DNA of 64,000 bases from Peribacillus deserti (lineage in GTDB: Bacteria; Bacillota; Bacilli; Bacillales; DSM-1321): positions 62,001 through 126,000 of the forward strand of contig NZ_JAFBFI010000002.1 in NCBI RefSeq assembly GCF_016909175.1, given 5' to 3'. The notes under the pieces were generated by a model. That model had not been told where the DNA came from. It made no database searches and saw only the letters and a program-made list of their open reading frames with translations. Positions 1 to 9,032 of the stretch are shown in pieces. Within the stretch, counting starts at the first letter, position 1. Each line of letters opens with the position of its first letter. Position numbers and translations under genes: made by a program.

Positions 1-1
1 A

Positions 2-94
2 AGAGTCGGTATCATTTCCTTCTTATTCATTATCGGGCGGCAGGAAAAGACAGGCCATTATCAGTATCCAAAGGAAAAAATTATTATTGGCTGA
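2..94 (+). CDS. C-terminal end of a probable membrane protein (partial)
   Basis: An open frame enters from the left edge and stops at 92-94. Its first ten residues are hydrophobic (VGIISFLFIIG) and the rest is a short charged tail, which looks like the last membrane helix and cytoplasmic tail of an integral membrane protein. The family cannot be named from 30 residues. A terminator follows immediately, which supports a real gene end. Confidence 0.45.
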   Translation, partial: RVGIISFLFIIGRQEKTGHYQYPKEKIIIG

Positions 95-98
95 TAAA

Positions 99-129
99 AA
101 AACGGCATCCGGTTTGAGATGCCGTTTTT
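99..129. terminator. bidirectional intrinsic terminator
   Basis: A 9-bp perfect stem (AACGGCATC / GATGCCGTT) is flanked by A-rich and T-rich runs. It lies between two convergent genes and can serve both. Confidence 0.8.
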
Positions 130-132
130 ATC

Positions 133-888
133 TTATTTCAAGCCTAGAGCTTTTTTAGTAGCTGTTCCGACAATTCCATCTGCTTTAATGCCCTTTTTTT
201 TCTGAAAAGCGATAACAGCTTTTTCTGTGTTGGAACCGAAGATTCCATCTATTCCTTTTGTATTGTAGCCTAAAGCTGTTAACTTTTTCTGCAGAGCTGT
301 AACTTCAGCTCCGCTGCTTCCTTTTTTTAGTACTTTTGAGACAGGTATAGGAGGAGCGGGCTTTGCGGTGCCATTCACCTTAAATCCATAAGAAGCAGCA
401 ATGCTGTTAAATGGCTTTGAAGATGAGGTGATTACAACCGGAGTGTTAACAGGGACCTGGCCAAACAGCCACTCAACTTCATGATCGTACATCCTGATGC
501 ACCCGGCACTCGCATAGGTGCCTATGGAATTAGGATTATTGTTTCCGTGAATAGCATAGGTAGTTCCCCAAGTCTGCCGCGCATTCAGCCCCAGCCAGCG
601 GTTTCCGAGAGGATTCCTGGGATCTCCGCCTGGTATATGTCCTGAATAATAAGGCCTGTTTACTATTTTGTTCACAATTTTAAACTTGCCCTCAGGTGTG
701 TACGACGGCTGTCTTCCCGTCGCTACACGAAACACTTTTGTTAAAACTCCACTTTTATAATAGGCAAGCTGGTTATTAGTTTTGTTGATAATAATTAACT
801 TGCTTTCCGCAGCAAGACTGGCGGTTTCACCAAAGCTAAAGACTGCAAGAAAAAAGAGCACAAAAAGGATAAAACATTTTTTAAACAA
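133..888 (-). CDS. secreted L,D-transpeptidase (YkuD domain) with C-terminal peptidoglycan-binding domain
   Basis: The 251-residue product has a signal peptide (about residues 1-26). A YkuD domain (about 30-150) carries the catalytic signature HGN...SAGCIRM, whose Cys is the nucleophile. A Pro-rich linker and a C-terminal PG_binding_1 domain (about 190-250, ending KKALGLK) follow. The family makes 3-3 cross-links in peptidoglycan or attaches proteins to it outside the membrane, and in Bacillus it often acts on spore or vegetative wall. The ATG at 888 follows a strong antisense ribosome-binding site (AGGGGGG). The gene stands alone between two terminator/promoter regions. Confidence 0.92.
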   Translation of the reverse strand: MFKKCFILFVLFFLAVFSFGETASLAAESKLIIINKTNNQLAYYKSGVLTKVFRVATGRQPSYTPEGKFKIVNKIVNRPYYSGHIPGGDPRNPLGNRWLGLNARQTWGTTYAIHGNNNPNSIGTYASAGCIRMYDHEVEWLFGQVPVNTPVVITSSSKPFNSIAASYGFKVNGTAKPAPPIPVSKVLKKGSSGAEVTALQKKLTALGYNTKGIDGIFGSNTEKAVIAFQKKKGIKADGIVGTATKKALGLK

Positions 889-1018
889 AAATTTCCCCCC
901 TAACTTTTTATTTCCGTTTATCCTATGAGAGGAGGGGGGTGAAACTTTACAGTTTTGTTAAAAAAGTTACAAAATGGTTTTCAAAAATTTAGGATACATA
1001 AAAAAAATGGAAAATGCT

Positions 1019-1046
1019 TTGTGATAGGAATAGAAATAGATATAAT
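1019..1046 (+). promoter_or_regulatory. putative sigma-A promoter of ppaC
   Basis: A -35-like TTGTGA (1019-1024) is followed after 16 bp by a perfect TATAAT (1041-1046). It lies in the 889-1213 spacer and would give a leader of about 160 nt before ppaC. Confidence 0.5.
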
Positions 1047-1213
1047 AAAAACATTGGGTAAAGTCATTCAAGCAAGTTTTATATAAGGCATTTAGGAATA
1101 GCTTTAATCCTAGGCTCTCTGGCTGATCAATTGAATTACTTTATACAGGTAGTGTATTAAAAGTACCAGCTTTAGAGGTCAATCATTTTATACATACAAG
1201 GAGTAATGAAAAT

Positions 1214-2149
1214 ATGGAAAAAGTATTAATCTTCGGTCATAAAAATCCTGATACGGATACTATTTGTTCGGCCATTGCTTACTCGGATCTAAAGAAACAG
1301 CTTGGTATGGATGCAGAACCGGTCCGCCTTGGACAAATCAATGGGGAAACTCAATTTGCCCTTGACCATTTTAACGTCGAAGTTCCACGCCTGATCGAAA
1401 CGGCTGCAAACGAAGTAAAGTCGGTTATTTTAGTTGATCATAATGAACGCCAGCAAAGTGTAACTGATATTAATGATGTACGTGTATTGGAAGTAATTGA
1501 CCATCACCGCATTGCAAACTTTGAAACAAGTGATCCATTATATTATCGCGCAGAACCGGTAGGCTGCACGGCTACCATTTTAAATAAATTATACAAAGAA
1601 CATGGTAAGGAAATCAGAAAAGAAATAGCCGGTCTTATGCTGTCTGCTATCATTTCAGACTCATTGCTATTTAAGTCGCCAACTTGTACAGAAGAAGATG
1701 TTGCAGCTGCGCGTGAATTAGCCGAAATAGCAGGAGTAGATGCGGACAGCTATGGTTTAGATATGCTGAAAGCAGGTGCAGATTTAAGCGGAAAAACGAT
1801 CCAGGAACTCATTTCACTAGATGCCAAGGAATTTGAAATGGGCAGCAGCAAGGTAGAAATTGCCCAGGTAAACGCGGTTGACACTGATGAAGTATTGTTG
1901 CGTAAAGCTGAGTTGGAAGCTGCGATCACCTCTGTAATTAACGAAAAGAAGCTGGATTTATTCCTATTTGTTGTAACAGACATTTTAACAAATGATTCTG
2001 TTGCATTAGCAATAGGTGAAAAAACAAATGCAGTAGAAAAAGCGTATAATGTCAGTCTTACAGATGGAACCGCCCTATTAAAAGGTGTTGTATCACGCAA
2101 AAAACAAATCGTTCCTGTTCTGACAGATATATTTAACAAAGAAGTATAA
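1214..2149 (+). CDS. ppaC: manganese-dependent inorganic pyrophosphatase (family II, DHH)
   Basis: The 311-residue product is colinear with Bacillus PpaC. Metal-binding motifs are visible: GHKNPDTDT near the N terminus, VDHNE around residue 76 and the signature DHH (IDHHRI, about 97). A C-terminal DHHA2 domain ends with SRKKQ, the usual substrate-binding SRKKQ/RKK region. It hydrolyses cytosolic pyrophosphate and so drives biosynthetic reactions. AAGGAG precedes the ATG. It is monocistronic with its own promoter and terminator. Confidence 0.97.
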   Translation: MEKVLIFGHKNPDTDTICSAIAYSDLKKQLGMDAEPVRLGQINGETQFALDHFNVEVPRLIETAANEVKSVILVDHNERQQSVTDINDVRVLEVIDHHRIANFETSDPLYYRAEPVGCTATILNKLYKEHGKEIRKEIAGLMLSAIISDSLLFKSPTCTEEDVAAARELAEIAGVDADSYGLDMLKAGADLSGKTIQELISLDAKEFEMGSSKVEIAQVNAVDTDEVLLRKAELEAAITSVINEKKLDLFLFVVTDILTNDSVALAIGEKTNAVEKAYNVSLTDGTALLKGVVSRKKQIVPVLTDIFNKEV

Positions 2150-2168
2150 CTATAATGGTATTTAGCGG

Positions 2169-2197
2169 GCCGGCATTTTATGCCGGTCTTTTTTTAT
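2169..2197 (+). terminator. intrinsic terminator after ppaC
   Basis: Stem GCCGGCAT / ATGCCGGT with a short T loop, followed by seven or more T. Confidence 0.85.
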
Positions 2198-2234
2198 GAG
2201 AAAAGGGAAAAGTGATTGGGGCAAAAATCAAGAA

Positions 2235-2263
2235 TTGACGAGTCTCACCATTTATATTACATT
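2235..2263 (+). promoter_or_regulatory. putative promoter of the ABC exporter operon
   Basis: TTGACG (2235-2240), a 17-bp spacer, then TACATT (2258-2263). It is followed by an inverted repeat at 2271-2294 and the ABC ATPase gene. Confidence 0.5.
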
Positions 2264-2270
2264 TTGGAAG

Positions 2271-2294
2271 ATAATAGTAAAAAAAGACTATTAT
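2271..2294. promoter_or_regulatory. inverted repeat, possible operator
   Basis: Perfect 8-bp arms ATAATAGT and ACTATTAT are separated by eight A/G bases. The repeat lies just downstream of the predicted start site of the exporter operon, where a repressor could bind. It is not followed by a T run, so it is not a terminator. Confidence 0.4.
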
Positions 2295-2351
2295 ATTGTG
2301 CGCGTTTTTTAAGGGGTGAAAGAGAAGAATAGCAGGAAAGGGTGCACCTAA

Positions 2352-3263
2352 ATGTCATTAATATATGTGTCAAAATTATCTAAACGATATGGTAATGAAC
2401 TGATTTTAAAAGATGTTAACTTCAAAGCCGATGAGGGAGAAATAATCGGGCTGCTAGGGCCGAATGGTGCTGGGAAAACAACCTTTATCAGGCTGCTGAA
2501 TGGTGTCATTCATTCTGATTCAGGTACTATTACTGTGTCTGGATTTAACCCGGCTGCTCAAGGTGACGAGGTAAGGAAAATATCCGGAATTGTTACAGAA
2601 AGTGCAGGACTTTATCATCAAATGAGCGGAAAGGAAAATCTTGAGTTCTTTGCAGGTATTTACAAAGTAGGGGCAGCAAAAGACCAGATCAGCAGGCTAT
2701 TACGTTTATTTGATCTAGAGGAGCATCAAGCCAAACTTGTGGGGGCCTATAGTACAGGAATGAAAAAGCGGCTGGGACTCGCAAAGGCTTTATTGCATAA
2801 TCCGAAGATTTTATTTCTGGATGAGCCTACGAATGGATTAGACCCAGAAGGAATACGAATTGTTTTATCTTATTTAAAGAAATACAACAAAGAAACCGGA
2901 ACCACCATTTTGATTTGTTCCCACGTTTTGCATCAATTAGAAACGGTTTGCACTTCATTCGCGTTTATGGATCGTGGGACCATAGTAGAACAAGGCCGTC
3001 TTAAAGAATTGGAGGAAAAATACATTAAAGAGTTAGAAATTACTCTTGAAACTCCTTTCCCTATCGAACCATTACATAACATTCTAGGTTTTGAATGTTT
3101 AAGAAAAAGTGATTCATACATAACTATCAAACTTCGGAGCAAAGAGGATATATCCGTTTTATTAAAAGAAATTCTAAAAAGTCATCCAGTATATTCAGTA
3201 GTCCACGAGAATAATAGTCTGGAATCGATCTATTTCAATATCCGGGAGGGTGGGAATGGATAA
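2352..3263 (+). CDS. ABC transporter ATP-binding protein (ABC-2 exporter type)
   Basis: The 303-residue ATPase has Walker A GPNGAGKT (about 36-43), the ABC signature YSTGMKKR (about 132), Walker B ILFLDEP with the catalytic Glu, and an H-loop CSHVLHQ. The C-terminal 80 residues form the accessory domain typical of NatA/YhaQ-like exporters. It energises the permease encoded next: the permease ATG (3256) overlaps the end of this gene in ATGGATAA, implying translational coupling. The substrate cannot be told from sequence; drugs, ions or peptides are all possible for this family. Confidence 0.92.
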   Translation: MSLIYVSKLSKRYGNELILKDVNFKADEGEIIGLLGPNGAGKTTFIRLLNGVIHSDSGTITVSGFNPAAQGDEVRKISGIVTESAGLYHQMSGKENLEFFAGIYKVGAAKDQISRLLRLFDLEEHQAKLVGAYSTGMKKRLGLAKALLHNPKILFLDEPTNGLDPEGIRIVLSYLKKYNKETGTTILICSHVLHQLETVCTSFAFMDRGTIVEQGRLKELEEKYIKELEITLETPFPIEPLHNILGFECLRKSDSYITIKLRSKEDISVLLKEILKSHPVYSVVHENNSLESIYFNIREGGNG

Positions 3264-4080
3264 ATCTGTTATTTTGACACTGGTTAAGAAGGACATAATT
3301 GACATTAAAAGGAGCAAAAGCTTATTTATCACTTTAATAGTCATTCCTGTCATCTTCTGTGTTGCTATTCCTAGTATCTTATCTGCAGCTGCCCTGTTTG
3401 CTGATATAGAAAATATGCTGGATGCTGAATCGCTGAAGCTGATTCATTCTGTGCTTGGAAAAGTGGAGCAAACAGCCGGTTTAGAAACAATCAATCAACA
3501 ATTTTTCTATACAGCTATTAATTACTTTCTTCCTGCTTTATTTCTGCTCGTCCCGATCATTACTGCATCTGTATTAGGGGCTAATAGTTTTGTAGGAGAA
3601 AAGGAACGCAGAACGTTGGAAAGCTTATTGTTTTCTCCGATTTCCATGAAGGAGCTTTTTATTGGTAAAATCACAGCTTCATTTGTACCTTCTTTCGCTG
3701 TTTCGGCGGTCAGTTTTTTAATAAGCGGAATCATTATAAATTCAGCAGGATATCTTTTATTTAATGAATGGATTTTTCCTTCAGCGAATTGGATCATTCT
3801 TATACTTTGCTTATCTCCTCTGGTTACTATGATGACAATCTTAATCAATGTGATCATATCTTCAAAGGTTAAAACCTTTCAGGAGGCCCAGAATATAGGC
3901 GGGGTCATCGTGCTTCCTGTTATTGGGATGTTAGTCGGACAATTGTCAGGAGTGTTTTTTATCGGGCCTGAATTTTTGCTGGCCATATCTATTGTGATAG
4001 TGGTAATCAATATCATTATGTACAAAAGGATAACAAAGCTTAGTGATAGAAATTCTTTATTTGAAAATCAAATTGGATAA
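3256..4080 (+). CDS. ABC-2 type permease
   Basis: The roughly 274-residue membrane protein has about six hydrophobic segments and the large extracytoplasmic loop after the first helix seen in ABC-2 permeases. The motif GEKERRTLESLLFSPIS (after the second helix) is the conserved cytoplasmic coupling helix of NatB/YhaP-like proteins. I place the start at 3256 because GGGAGGGTGGG precedes it; an in-frame ATG at 3250 would overlap that site. It forms an exporter with the preceding ATPase. Confidence 0.88.
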   Translation: MDKSVILTLVKKDIIDIKRSKSLFITLIVIPVIFCVAIPSILSAAALFADIENMLDAESLKLIHSVLGKVEQTAGLETINQQFFYTAINYFLPALFLLVPIITASVLGANSFVGEKERRTLESLLFSPISMKELFIGKITASFVPSFAVSAVSFLISGIIINSAGYLLFNEWIFPSANWIILILCLSPLVTMMTILINVIISSKVKTFQEAQNIGGVIVLPVIGMLVGQLSGVFFIGPEFLLAISIVIVVINIIMYKRITKLSDRNSLFENQIG

Positions 4081-4115
4081 TTCATTATGCAGCCGGTTAT
4101 CATAATAAGCTGAGG

Positions 4116-4142
4116 AAAGACCGATTTTTTATTGGTCTTTTT
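4116..4142 (+). terminator. intrinsic terminator after the ABC operon
   Basis: Nearly perfect 10-bp stem AAAGACCGAT / ATTGGTCTTT with a T loop and trailing T run. Confidence 0.75.
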
Positions 4143-4273
4143 GTATGTTATTCATCATTGTTTTATTATTTTCGCTTTTTTTTCATCCAGGTAGTGTGTA
4201 TTTTCCGCTTAAGCTGGTTATTACCTATCAGACCGGGAATAATCCATATAGAAAAGAATCGAGGTGGCAGACT

Positions 4274-5824
4274 TTGTATTTGGATAAAACGCATGATCCC
4301 GGCCGAAATAGGGATATTATTATAGACTATACCGGAGTACAAGACCTGCAGCAGGCCGTTGAAGAAACAGAGGAGCTCTTCAATCGGTTTAAAAATAAAC
4401 CCGCTCCTGCCAGACATACCCCTATGAAAGGTCTAAAAAAACTGCTGTCACTATTTTTGATCAAAGCTGCACATATACGGGAAACAGATTGGGATTCTAC
4501 ACAAGTGGACAGCGGCGGACGAGTTTTCCCAAAATGGAAAACCATACTCGACCTGGAATATCAAAAGCTGCATAGTAAGATTACACACGAAGTATATGTA
4601 ACTGATTACGGAGCTAAAGGCGATGGAATAACAGATTGTACAGAGGCATTTAAAAAGGCCATAGGAAAAGGGAACGTAAAGGTCATTATTCCAGAAGGCA
4701 CTTTTGTCACAAGGGGAATTAAGCTGCCTTCCTGGACTATCATAACTGGCCTGGGGAAAGGAAAAAGTGTTCTGAAGCTTCATCCTGAGGCAGCCAGAAG
4801 CGAATGGGTAGTTACCAATAAAAACCATTTCAAAGGAAACCGGAATATTGCCGTAGAGAATGTAAGTCTGGATTGGAATGCAGAGCGCCTGCCGCCGGGA
4901 ATTCGGACGAGTGCGGGCAACAATCGTTCCAGCTGCCTGCTTTTTGCTAATGTTACATATGGCTGGGTCAGAAACACAGAGGGAATGAACCCGGGTCTTC
5001 ATTGCTTTGACATTTCTTCCACTATATACACCTACTTAGGAGATGGAACCCGCTCCCGCGGCGGCAGCAGATATATTTGGCTGGACCAGCTGACAGGCTT
5101 TGGCTTTGGAGATGACGGGATAACTACTCATCATAGTGATGATATTCTGATTAGTAATTGCCATATGTGTGACCCAAGCGGCAAAGCACATAAAAAGGGC
5201 TTTTCCAATTCAAATGGAATTGAAGTAGATGATGGGTCAAGAAATGTCTGGCTGATCGATAATTCAACAGCCCGCTGCTTTGGAGGAGTAGAAATAAAAG
5301 CACATCACAATGCTTCTGCTGCAACCAATGTCTGTATTATCGGACATTTATCCATAAATGATAATCGTTCTTTTAATTTTAGACATATTGGACATCATAA
5401 GGCGGAAGATCCTGAATCTCTTACAGCCTATAATATAAAAGCTACAAATCTAGTGTCCATAGCTCCGGTATATTCGGAATTATATGCAGGGTCTAAACCG
5501 CGTGGAATGGTCATATCAGGCTATAAGAATGTGGCAGTGAACCGTTTCACTTTAATTGGAGATCCAGATTATGACTACTTCGGTGAGCCGGTCATTACTG
5601 TACAATATAGAGCCAGAAACGTAATTTTACATTCTATTGAAATGAGAGAATTTAAAAAGGCAGGAAAGTACATTAAAGTGTTTGGCGGTGAACAGCGGGC
5701 AGACTCCGTATATATAAAAAATGTAGCAACAGATCATGTAAGTGATCCAATCCTAGTCGGGGAAGAAGTAGCAGATATCCGTATTCATAATATTGAGGCG
5801 AGGACTGACTTTATCAAAGCATAG
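4274..5824 (+). CDS. right-handed beta-helix (pectate-lyase-3-like) protein
   Basis: From about residue 110 the product has the entry motif TDYGAKGDGITDCTEAF, typical of pectate_lyase_3/tailspike-type beta helices. Repeated rungs follow (NVSLDWN, ILISNCHM, VWLIDNSTA, VNRFTLIGD). Such folds bind or cut polysaccharides and occur in phage appendages and cell-surface enzymes; substrate and activity are unknown. The frame stays open back to an ATG at 4145, but that ATG overlaps the preceding terminator and has no ribosome-binding site. The TTG at 4274 sits behind GAGGTGGCAG and gives 516 residues, so I prefer it. With this start there is no signal peptide; with the longer one there is a hydrophobic N terminus. 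Confidence 0.7.
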   Translation: MYLDKTHDPGRNRDIIIDYTGVQDLQQAVEETEELFNRFKNKPAPARHTPMKGLKKLLSLFLIKAAHIRETDWDSTQVDSGGRVFPKWKTILDLEYQKLHSKITHEVYVTDYGAKGDGITDCTEAFKKAIGKGNVKVIIPEGTFVTRGIKLPSWTIITGLGKGKSVLKLHPEAARSEWVVTNKNHFKGNRNIAVENVSLDWNAERLPPGIRTSAGNNRSSCLLFANVTYGWVRNTEGMNPGLHCFDISSTIYTYLGDGTRSRGGSRYIWLDQLTGFGFGDDGITTHHSDDILISNCHMCDPSGKAHKKGFSNSNGIEVDDGSRNVWLIDNSTARCFGGVEIKAHHNASAATNVCIIGHLSINDNRSFNFRHIGHHKAEDPESLTAYNIKATNLVSIAPVYSELYAGSKPRGMVISGYKNVAVNRFTLIGDPDYDYFGEPVITVQYRARNVILHSIEMREFKKAGKYIKVFGGEQRADSVYIKNVATDHVSDPILVGEEVADIRIHNIEARTDFIKA

Positions 5825-5931
5825 AGTAAGATCGTGGTTAATTAAAAGATTGTTATATGAGCATGCGTTTTTAAATTCATTAAATAGGGAATAAAAAGGA
5901 ATGCTTAATCATGCAGGAGGTCTTTTCTTTG

Positions 5932-6585
5932 ATGATTTATCCAACGATTGTTTTAAAGCTGTTTATAGGACTGGCAGCTCTAGTATTAGTAACAAGATTA
6001 TTGGGAAAAAAACGTATGTCACAAGTAACACCTTTTGATTTTGTCTATGCTTTAATCCTTGGGGGAACAGTCGAAGAAACGATTTATCATATGGATCATA
6101 CAATTCCCCAAATGCTATTTTCAATAGCTGTGTGGGGTATATTAATTTACACGGTTGAAAAGCTCACACAGAAGTTTGATGTGCTTAGAGCCCCCTTAAA
6201 AGGCACGAGCCAGGTTCTTATTAAAGGCGGGAAAGTCAGTATCAGCGAGCTTGAAAGAGCCAACCTGGAGCTTGAGGAGCTAAGGGGTATGCTGAGGCAA
6301 AAAGGGGTTTTTTCACTAAAAGAAGTTAATTATGTGTTTTTAGAAAACAGCGGAGAAATTAGTGTTCTGAAATTCCCTGATATGCCTGTAATTGAAGAAC
6401 CCTCGGTGCTATTAGTGAACGATGGAAAGGTGCATGAGGGAAATTTAAAGGAAGTTGGAAAAAACATGGAGTGGCTTACGGAAAGCCTGAATCGTGAGGG
6501 TATTCATCAGATTAAAGATATATACTATGCAGAATGGTCTAAGCCGGAAGGTTTCTTTGTCAAGAAGTATGAACATTGTTTATAG
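5932..6585 (+). CDS. DUF421 (YetF/YdfR-like) membrane protein
   Basis: The roughly 217-residue product has three N-terminal membrane helices, a typical DUF421 loop (GKKRMSQVTPFDFVYALILG) and a soluble C-terminal domain with ELRGMLRQKGVFSLKEVNYV. The family is widespread in Bacillus (YetF, YrbG, YdfR), is induced in sporulation or stress in some cases, and has no defined biochemical role. CAGGAGG at 5914-5920 points to a start at 5932 rather than the ATG at 5911, which lies upstream of that site. Confidence 0.88.
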   Translation: MIYPTIVLKLFIGLAALVLVTRLLGKKRMSQVTPFDFVYALILGGTVEETIYHMDHTIPQMLFSIAVWGILIYTVEKLTQKFDVLRAPLKGTSQVLIKGGKVSISELERANLELEELRGMLRQKGVFSLKEVNYVFLENSGEISVLKFPDMPVIEEPSVLLVNDGKVHEGNLKEVGKNMEWLTESLNREGIHQIKDIYYAEWSKPEGFFVKKYEHCL

Positions 6586-6663
6586 GTAAATCAGCAATTT
6601 GAAAATTTCTTGCTTAGGGACAGGCTGTTAAGTGACTGAAGATTTATTCCCCAGTTTTACATA

Positions 6664-6692
6664 GCTTAAAATAACAATGTTCATGCTATAAT
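6664..6692 (+). promoter_or_regulatory. putative extended -10 promoter
   Basis: TGCTATAAT (6684-6692) is an extended -10 element with a weak -35. It lies about 35 bp before the start of the next gene. Confidence 0.45.
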
Positions 6693-6727
6693 AGAAGTTA
6701 TACAAAAATAGTTTACCTGGAGGCAGC

Positions 6728-7198
6728 ATGTTAACATTTGAACAAAAACTTGCAATCATTGAATCCTTTCCTGAATTAGTTCGTAAGGATGTATCACTTA
6801 AACGCGTCAATTTCCATTATGAAGAGAGTCTTAGTGACAAGAAAAACGTGGTGTATCATTTACATCCAAACGGCAACGGGTATGTGTATGGCGAATACCT
6901 TAATGGATACGAGACCGATCAAAAAGGAATGGTGAACATTAGAGATTTTTCCGAAGATGAGCTGAGAGCGATTTTAGAAAAATCCATCGAGTCTCTATCT
7001 GAGGAACCGGAAAACGAGACATATGGGGATTCCGATTCACAAGAGGAACGCTGGATGAACAAAGAAAATCAATCTCTCATCTTAGTGAATGAAGATGATA
7101 TGTGGAATGTTTATGCTGGCATGAATCTAGATGGTACATTTCCCTCTTATAATGAAGCAAGATCTTATTTGGAAGAAGAAGGATTTTCAAAAGTATAG
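6728..7198 (+). CDS. conserved hypothetical protein, acidic, cytosolic
   Basis: A 156-residue product without signal or membrane segment. The N-terminal 70 residues mix helix and strand (SLKRVNFHYEESL...YHLHPNGNGYVYGEYL). The middle is a very acidic linker (about 85-115, rich in Glu/Ser/Asp). The C-terminal 40 residues (NQSLILVNEDDMWNVYAG) look like a small separate domain. CTGGAGGCAGC precedes the ATG. I do not recognise the family and assign no function. Confidence 0.75.
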   Translation: MLTFEQKLAIIESFPELVRKDVSLKRVNFHYEESLSDKKNVVYHLHPNGNGYVYGEYLNGYETDQKGMVNIRDFSEDELRAILEKSIESLSEEPENETYGDSDSQEERWMNKENQSLILVNEDDMWNVYAGMNLDGTFPSYNEARSYLEEEGFSKV

Positions 7199-7213
7199 TA
7201 ACCCTTACTAAGA

Positions 7214-7242
7214 TGAGCTGTATTACTACAGCTTATTTTATT
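7214..7242 (+). terminator. weak intrinsic terminator
   Basis: Short stem AGCTGT / ACAGCT followed by a T-rich stretch, directly after the preceding gene. Confidence 0.45.
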
Positions 7243-7423
7243 TGAATGATTAACGTTCACAATTATATTCAGCAGATGGCTTCTTGATAATATCCGGATT
7301 CAGTAGAAGGGTTTTATCGATTTTAAGCACGCCGATTCTCTATAATAGCAAAAATAAAATGTAATATTGTAAGCAGAGAAAAAGGAAAATTTTTAATAAA
7401 AATTAAATAATTGTCATAATGTT

Positions 7424-7453
7424 TTGAAAAAAGTTAAATACTTATAGTAGAAT
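7424..7453 (+). promoter_or_regulatory. putative promoter of the histidine kinase gene
   Basis: TTGAAA (7424-7429) and TAGAAT (7448-7453) with an 18-bp spacer, close to the consensus. Confidence 0.4.
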
Positions 7454-7574
7454 AGAAGAATAAGAAATTTGTAATCTTTTGTCTTATAATAATATATACA
7501 TAATGGTAAATAAACATCGAACAGCCGGAGAGTGCTGCAGCCTATATAATTATCCCTTTTGGACGGTGGATGAA

Positions 7575-8831
7575 GTGGATATAACAAAACATTTATTGTT
7601 TAATCTTTCGTTGCTAATGGTGATTGCTTTTTTTTCGCTTGTTTGGTTTGAAAAAAGAAGCAACTTAACCTTTTCTAGATATACTTCGATATTTTTCTTT
7701 GTTTTTTCTTTGTGGATATGTTTTGCTGTATCATTCTCATCTGGAGAGGCCTTGCTTTTTGATTTGAGAGAGATTCCCATTGTGATTGCTGGACTCTACC
7801 TTGGGATAGGGCCATTAATTTCTGGTGTCTGCATCCTGATGAGAGGATTCTACGGGATTGACACCGGTTTTTTTGTCAACATAGCGCTATATGGAACGCT
7901 TGGAGTTATCATGTGGCGCCTGCACCCATGGTTCAAGAAAATAAGCCCCAGGAAGCGGATTTCATCTTCCGTATCTCTAGCAATAGTGATTAGTGCGCTT
8001 ACTGTCATTTGCATGGAAGTCATGAGTCCTCCTGCTAATCGGTTAGATGCGTGGTTTGGGTATTTGGTTATACCTCCGCTTGGTATTGGAATATGTGCGT
8101 TTTTTATTGAATTTATCAGACGGAATATCCTTATGTATCAGCAGCTGGTGAAAACTGAAAAGCTTGAGGCGGTAGAGCAGATGGGCGCAGCGATCTCACA
8201 TGAAATTAGAAATCCCCTTACAGCAGCTATTGGTTTCGTCCAGCTTTTGAAGGAACCTTCTCTTCCTATGAACAAACGTGCAGAATACCTGAATATCGTA
8301 GGAGAAGAACTTCAATCTGCTGAACGGGTCATACAGGATTACCTCACATTCTCCAAGCCGGCTTTAGAATACCTTGAAGAACTTAATGTAAAAAAAGAAC
8401 TGACTCAGGTAATAAATATTCTTAGGCCTACGGCTAACCAATATTCTGTACAAATTACTACAAACTTTGCATTAGTAGGCACCATTAGAGGCGATCGGCA
8501 AAAATTTCAGCAATGTTTCTTGAATGTAATAAAAAATGCGATAGAGTCTATGCCGAATGGAGGCCAGCTTTCTATCAGCACTCAATTCAGTGAATATGAT
8601 ATCACCATTCAAGTGTCAGATACCGGAGTAGGTATGTCAAAGGAACAGCTGCAAAAGTTAGGGGAGCCTTATTATTCCACTAAGGGGGCTAAAGGTACCG
8701 GTCTTGGCATGATGGTCGTATTTGGCATAGTAAAAGCAATGAATGGTACGATTCAAGTCGATAGTGTGGTCGGAGCTGGAACCACTTTTGTCTTTACATT
8801 CCCTAAAATGATGAAAAACGAGCGTTTTTAA
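7575..8831 (+). CDS. membrane sensor histidine kinase, KinB-like (sporulation kinase type)
   Basis: The product starts with about six membrane helices in a 5TM-5TMR_LYT-like arrangement (LREIPIVIAGLYLGIGPLISG is characteristic). A HisKA domain follows with the phospho-acceptor in SHEIRNPLTA, then an HATPase_c domain with N box NVIKNAIESM, G1 DTGVGMS and G2 GTGLGM. This matches the KinB/KinD class that feeds the Spo0F-Spo0A phosphorelay; no response regulator is adjacent, as expected for such orphan kinases. The start is uncertain: the frame is open from a TTG at 7479 and an ATG at 7503 without ribosome-binding sites. The GTG at 7575 follows GGACGGTGG and gives 418 residues, near KinB length. 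Confidence 0.85.
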   Translation: MDITKHLLFNLSLLMVIAFFSLVWFEKRSNLTFSRYTSIFFFVFSLWICFAVSFSSGEALLFDLREIPIVIAGLYLGIGPLISGVCILMRGFYGIDTGFFVNIALYGTLGVIMWRLHPWFKKISPRKRISSSVSLAIVISALTVICMEVMSPPANRLDAWFGYLVIPPLGIGICAFFIEFIRRNILMYQQLVKTEKLEAVEQMGAAISHEIRNPLTAAIGFVQLLKEPSLPMNKRAEYLNIVGEELQSAERVIQDYLTFSKPALEYLEELNVKKELTQVINILRPTANQYSVQITTNFALVGTIRGDRQKFQQCFLNVIKNAIESMPNGGQLSISTQFSEYDITIQVSDTGVGMSKEQLQKLGEPYYSTKGAKGTGLGMMVVFGIVKAMNGTIQVDSVVGAGTTFVFTFPKMMKNERF

Positions 8832-8977
8832 GGCTGTTTGTTTACATAACTATGTAAATAAGTTATAAGTTGAATCGTGCCCAAAAGCTCTTTGCTCATT
8901 TCCACCTTCACCAAGAAATGCAAGCTGGCAGAGCAAAATCCACGCTTCTGAAACAGTTAAATATATGTGTTTACATC

Positions 8978-9017
8978 ATCCATAAAATAAAGCGAGATAA
9001 GGCAGTCCCTATCTCGC
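8978..9017 (-). terminator. intrinsic terminator (minus strand)
   Basis: Perfect 8-bp stem GCGAGATA / TATCTCGC. On the minus strand it is followed by TTTATTTTATGG, so it ends the acidic-protein gene at 9033-9446. Confidence 0.6.
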
Positions 9018-9032
9018 AAGGATATTACATGT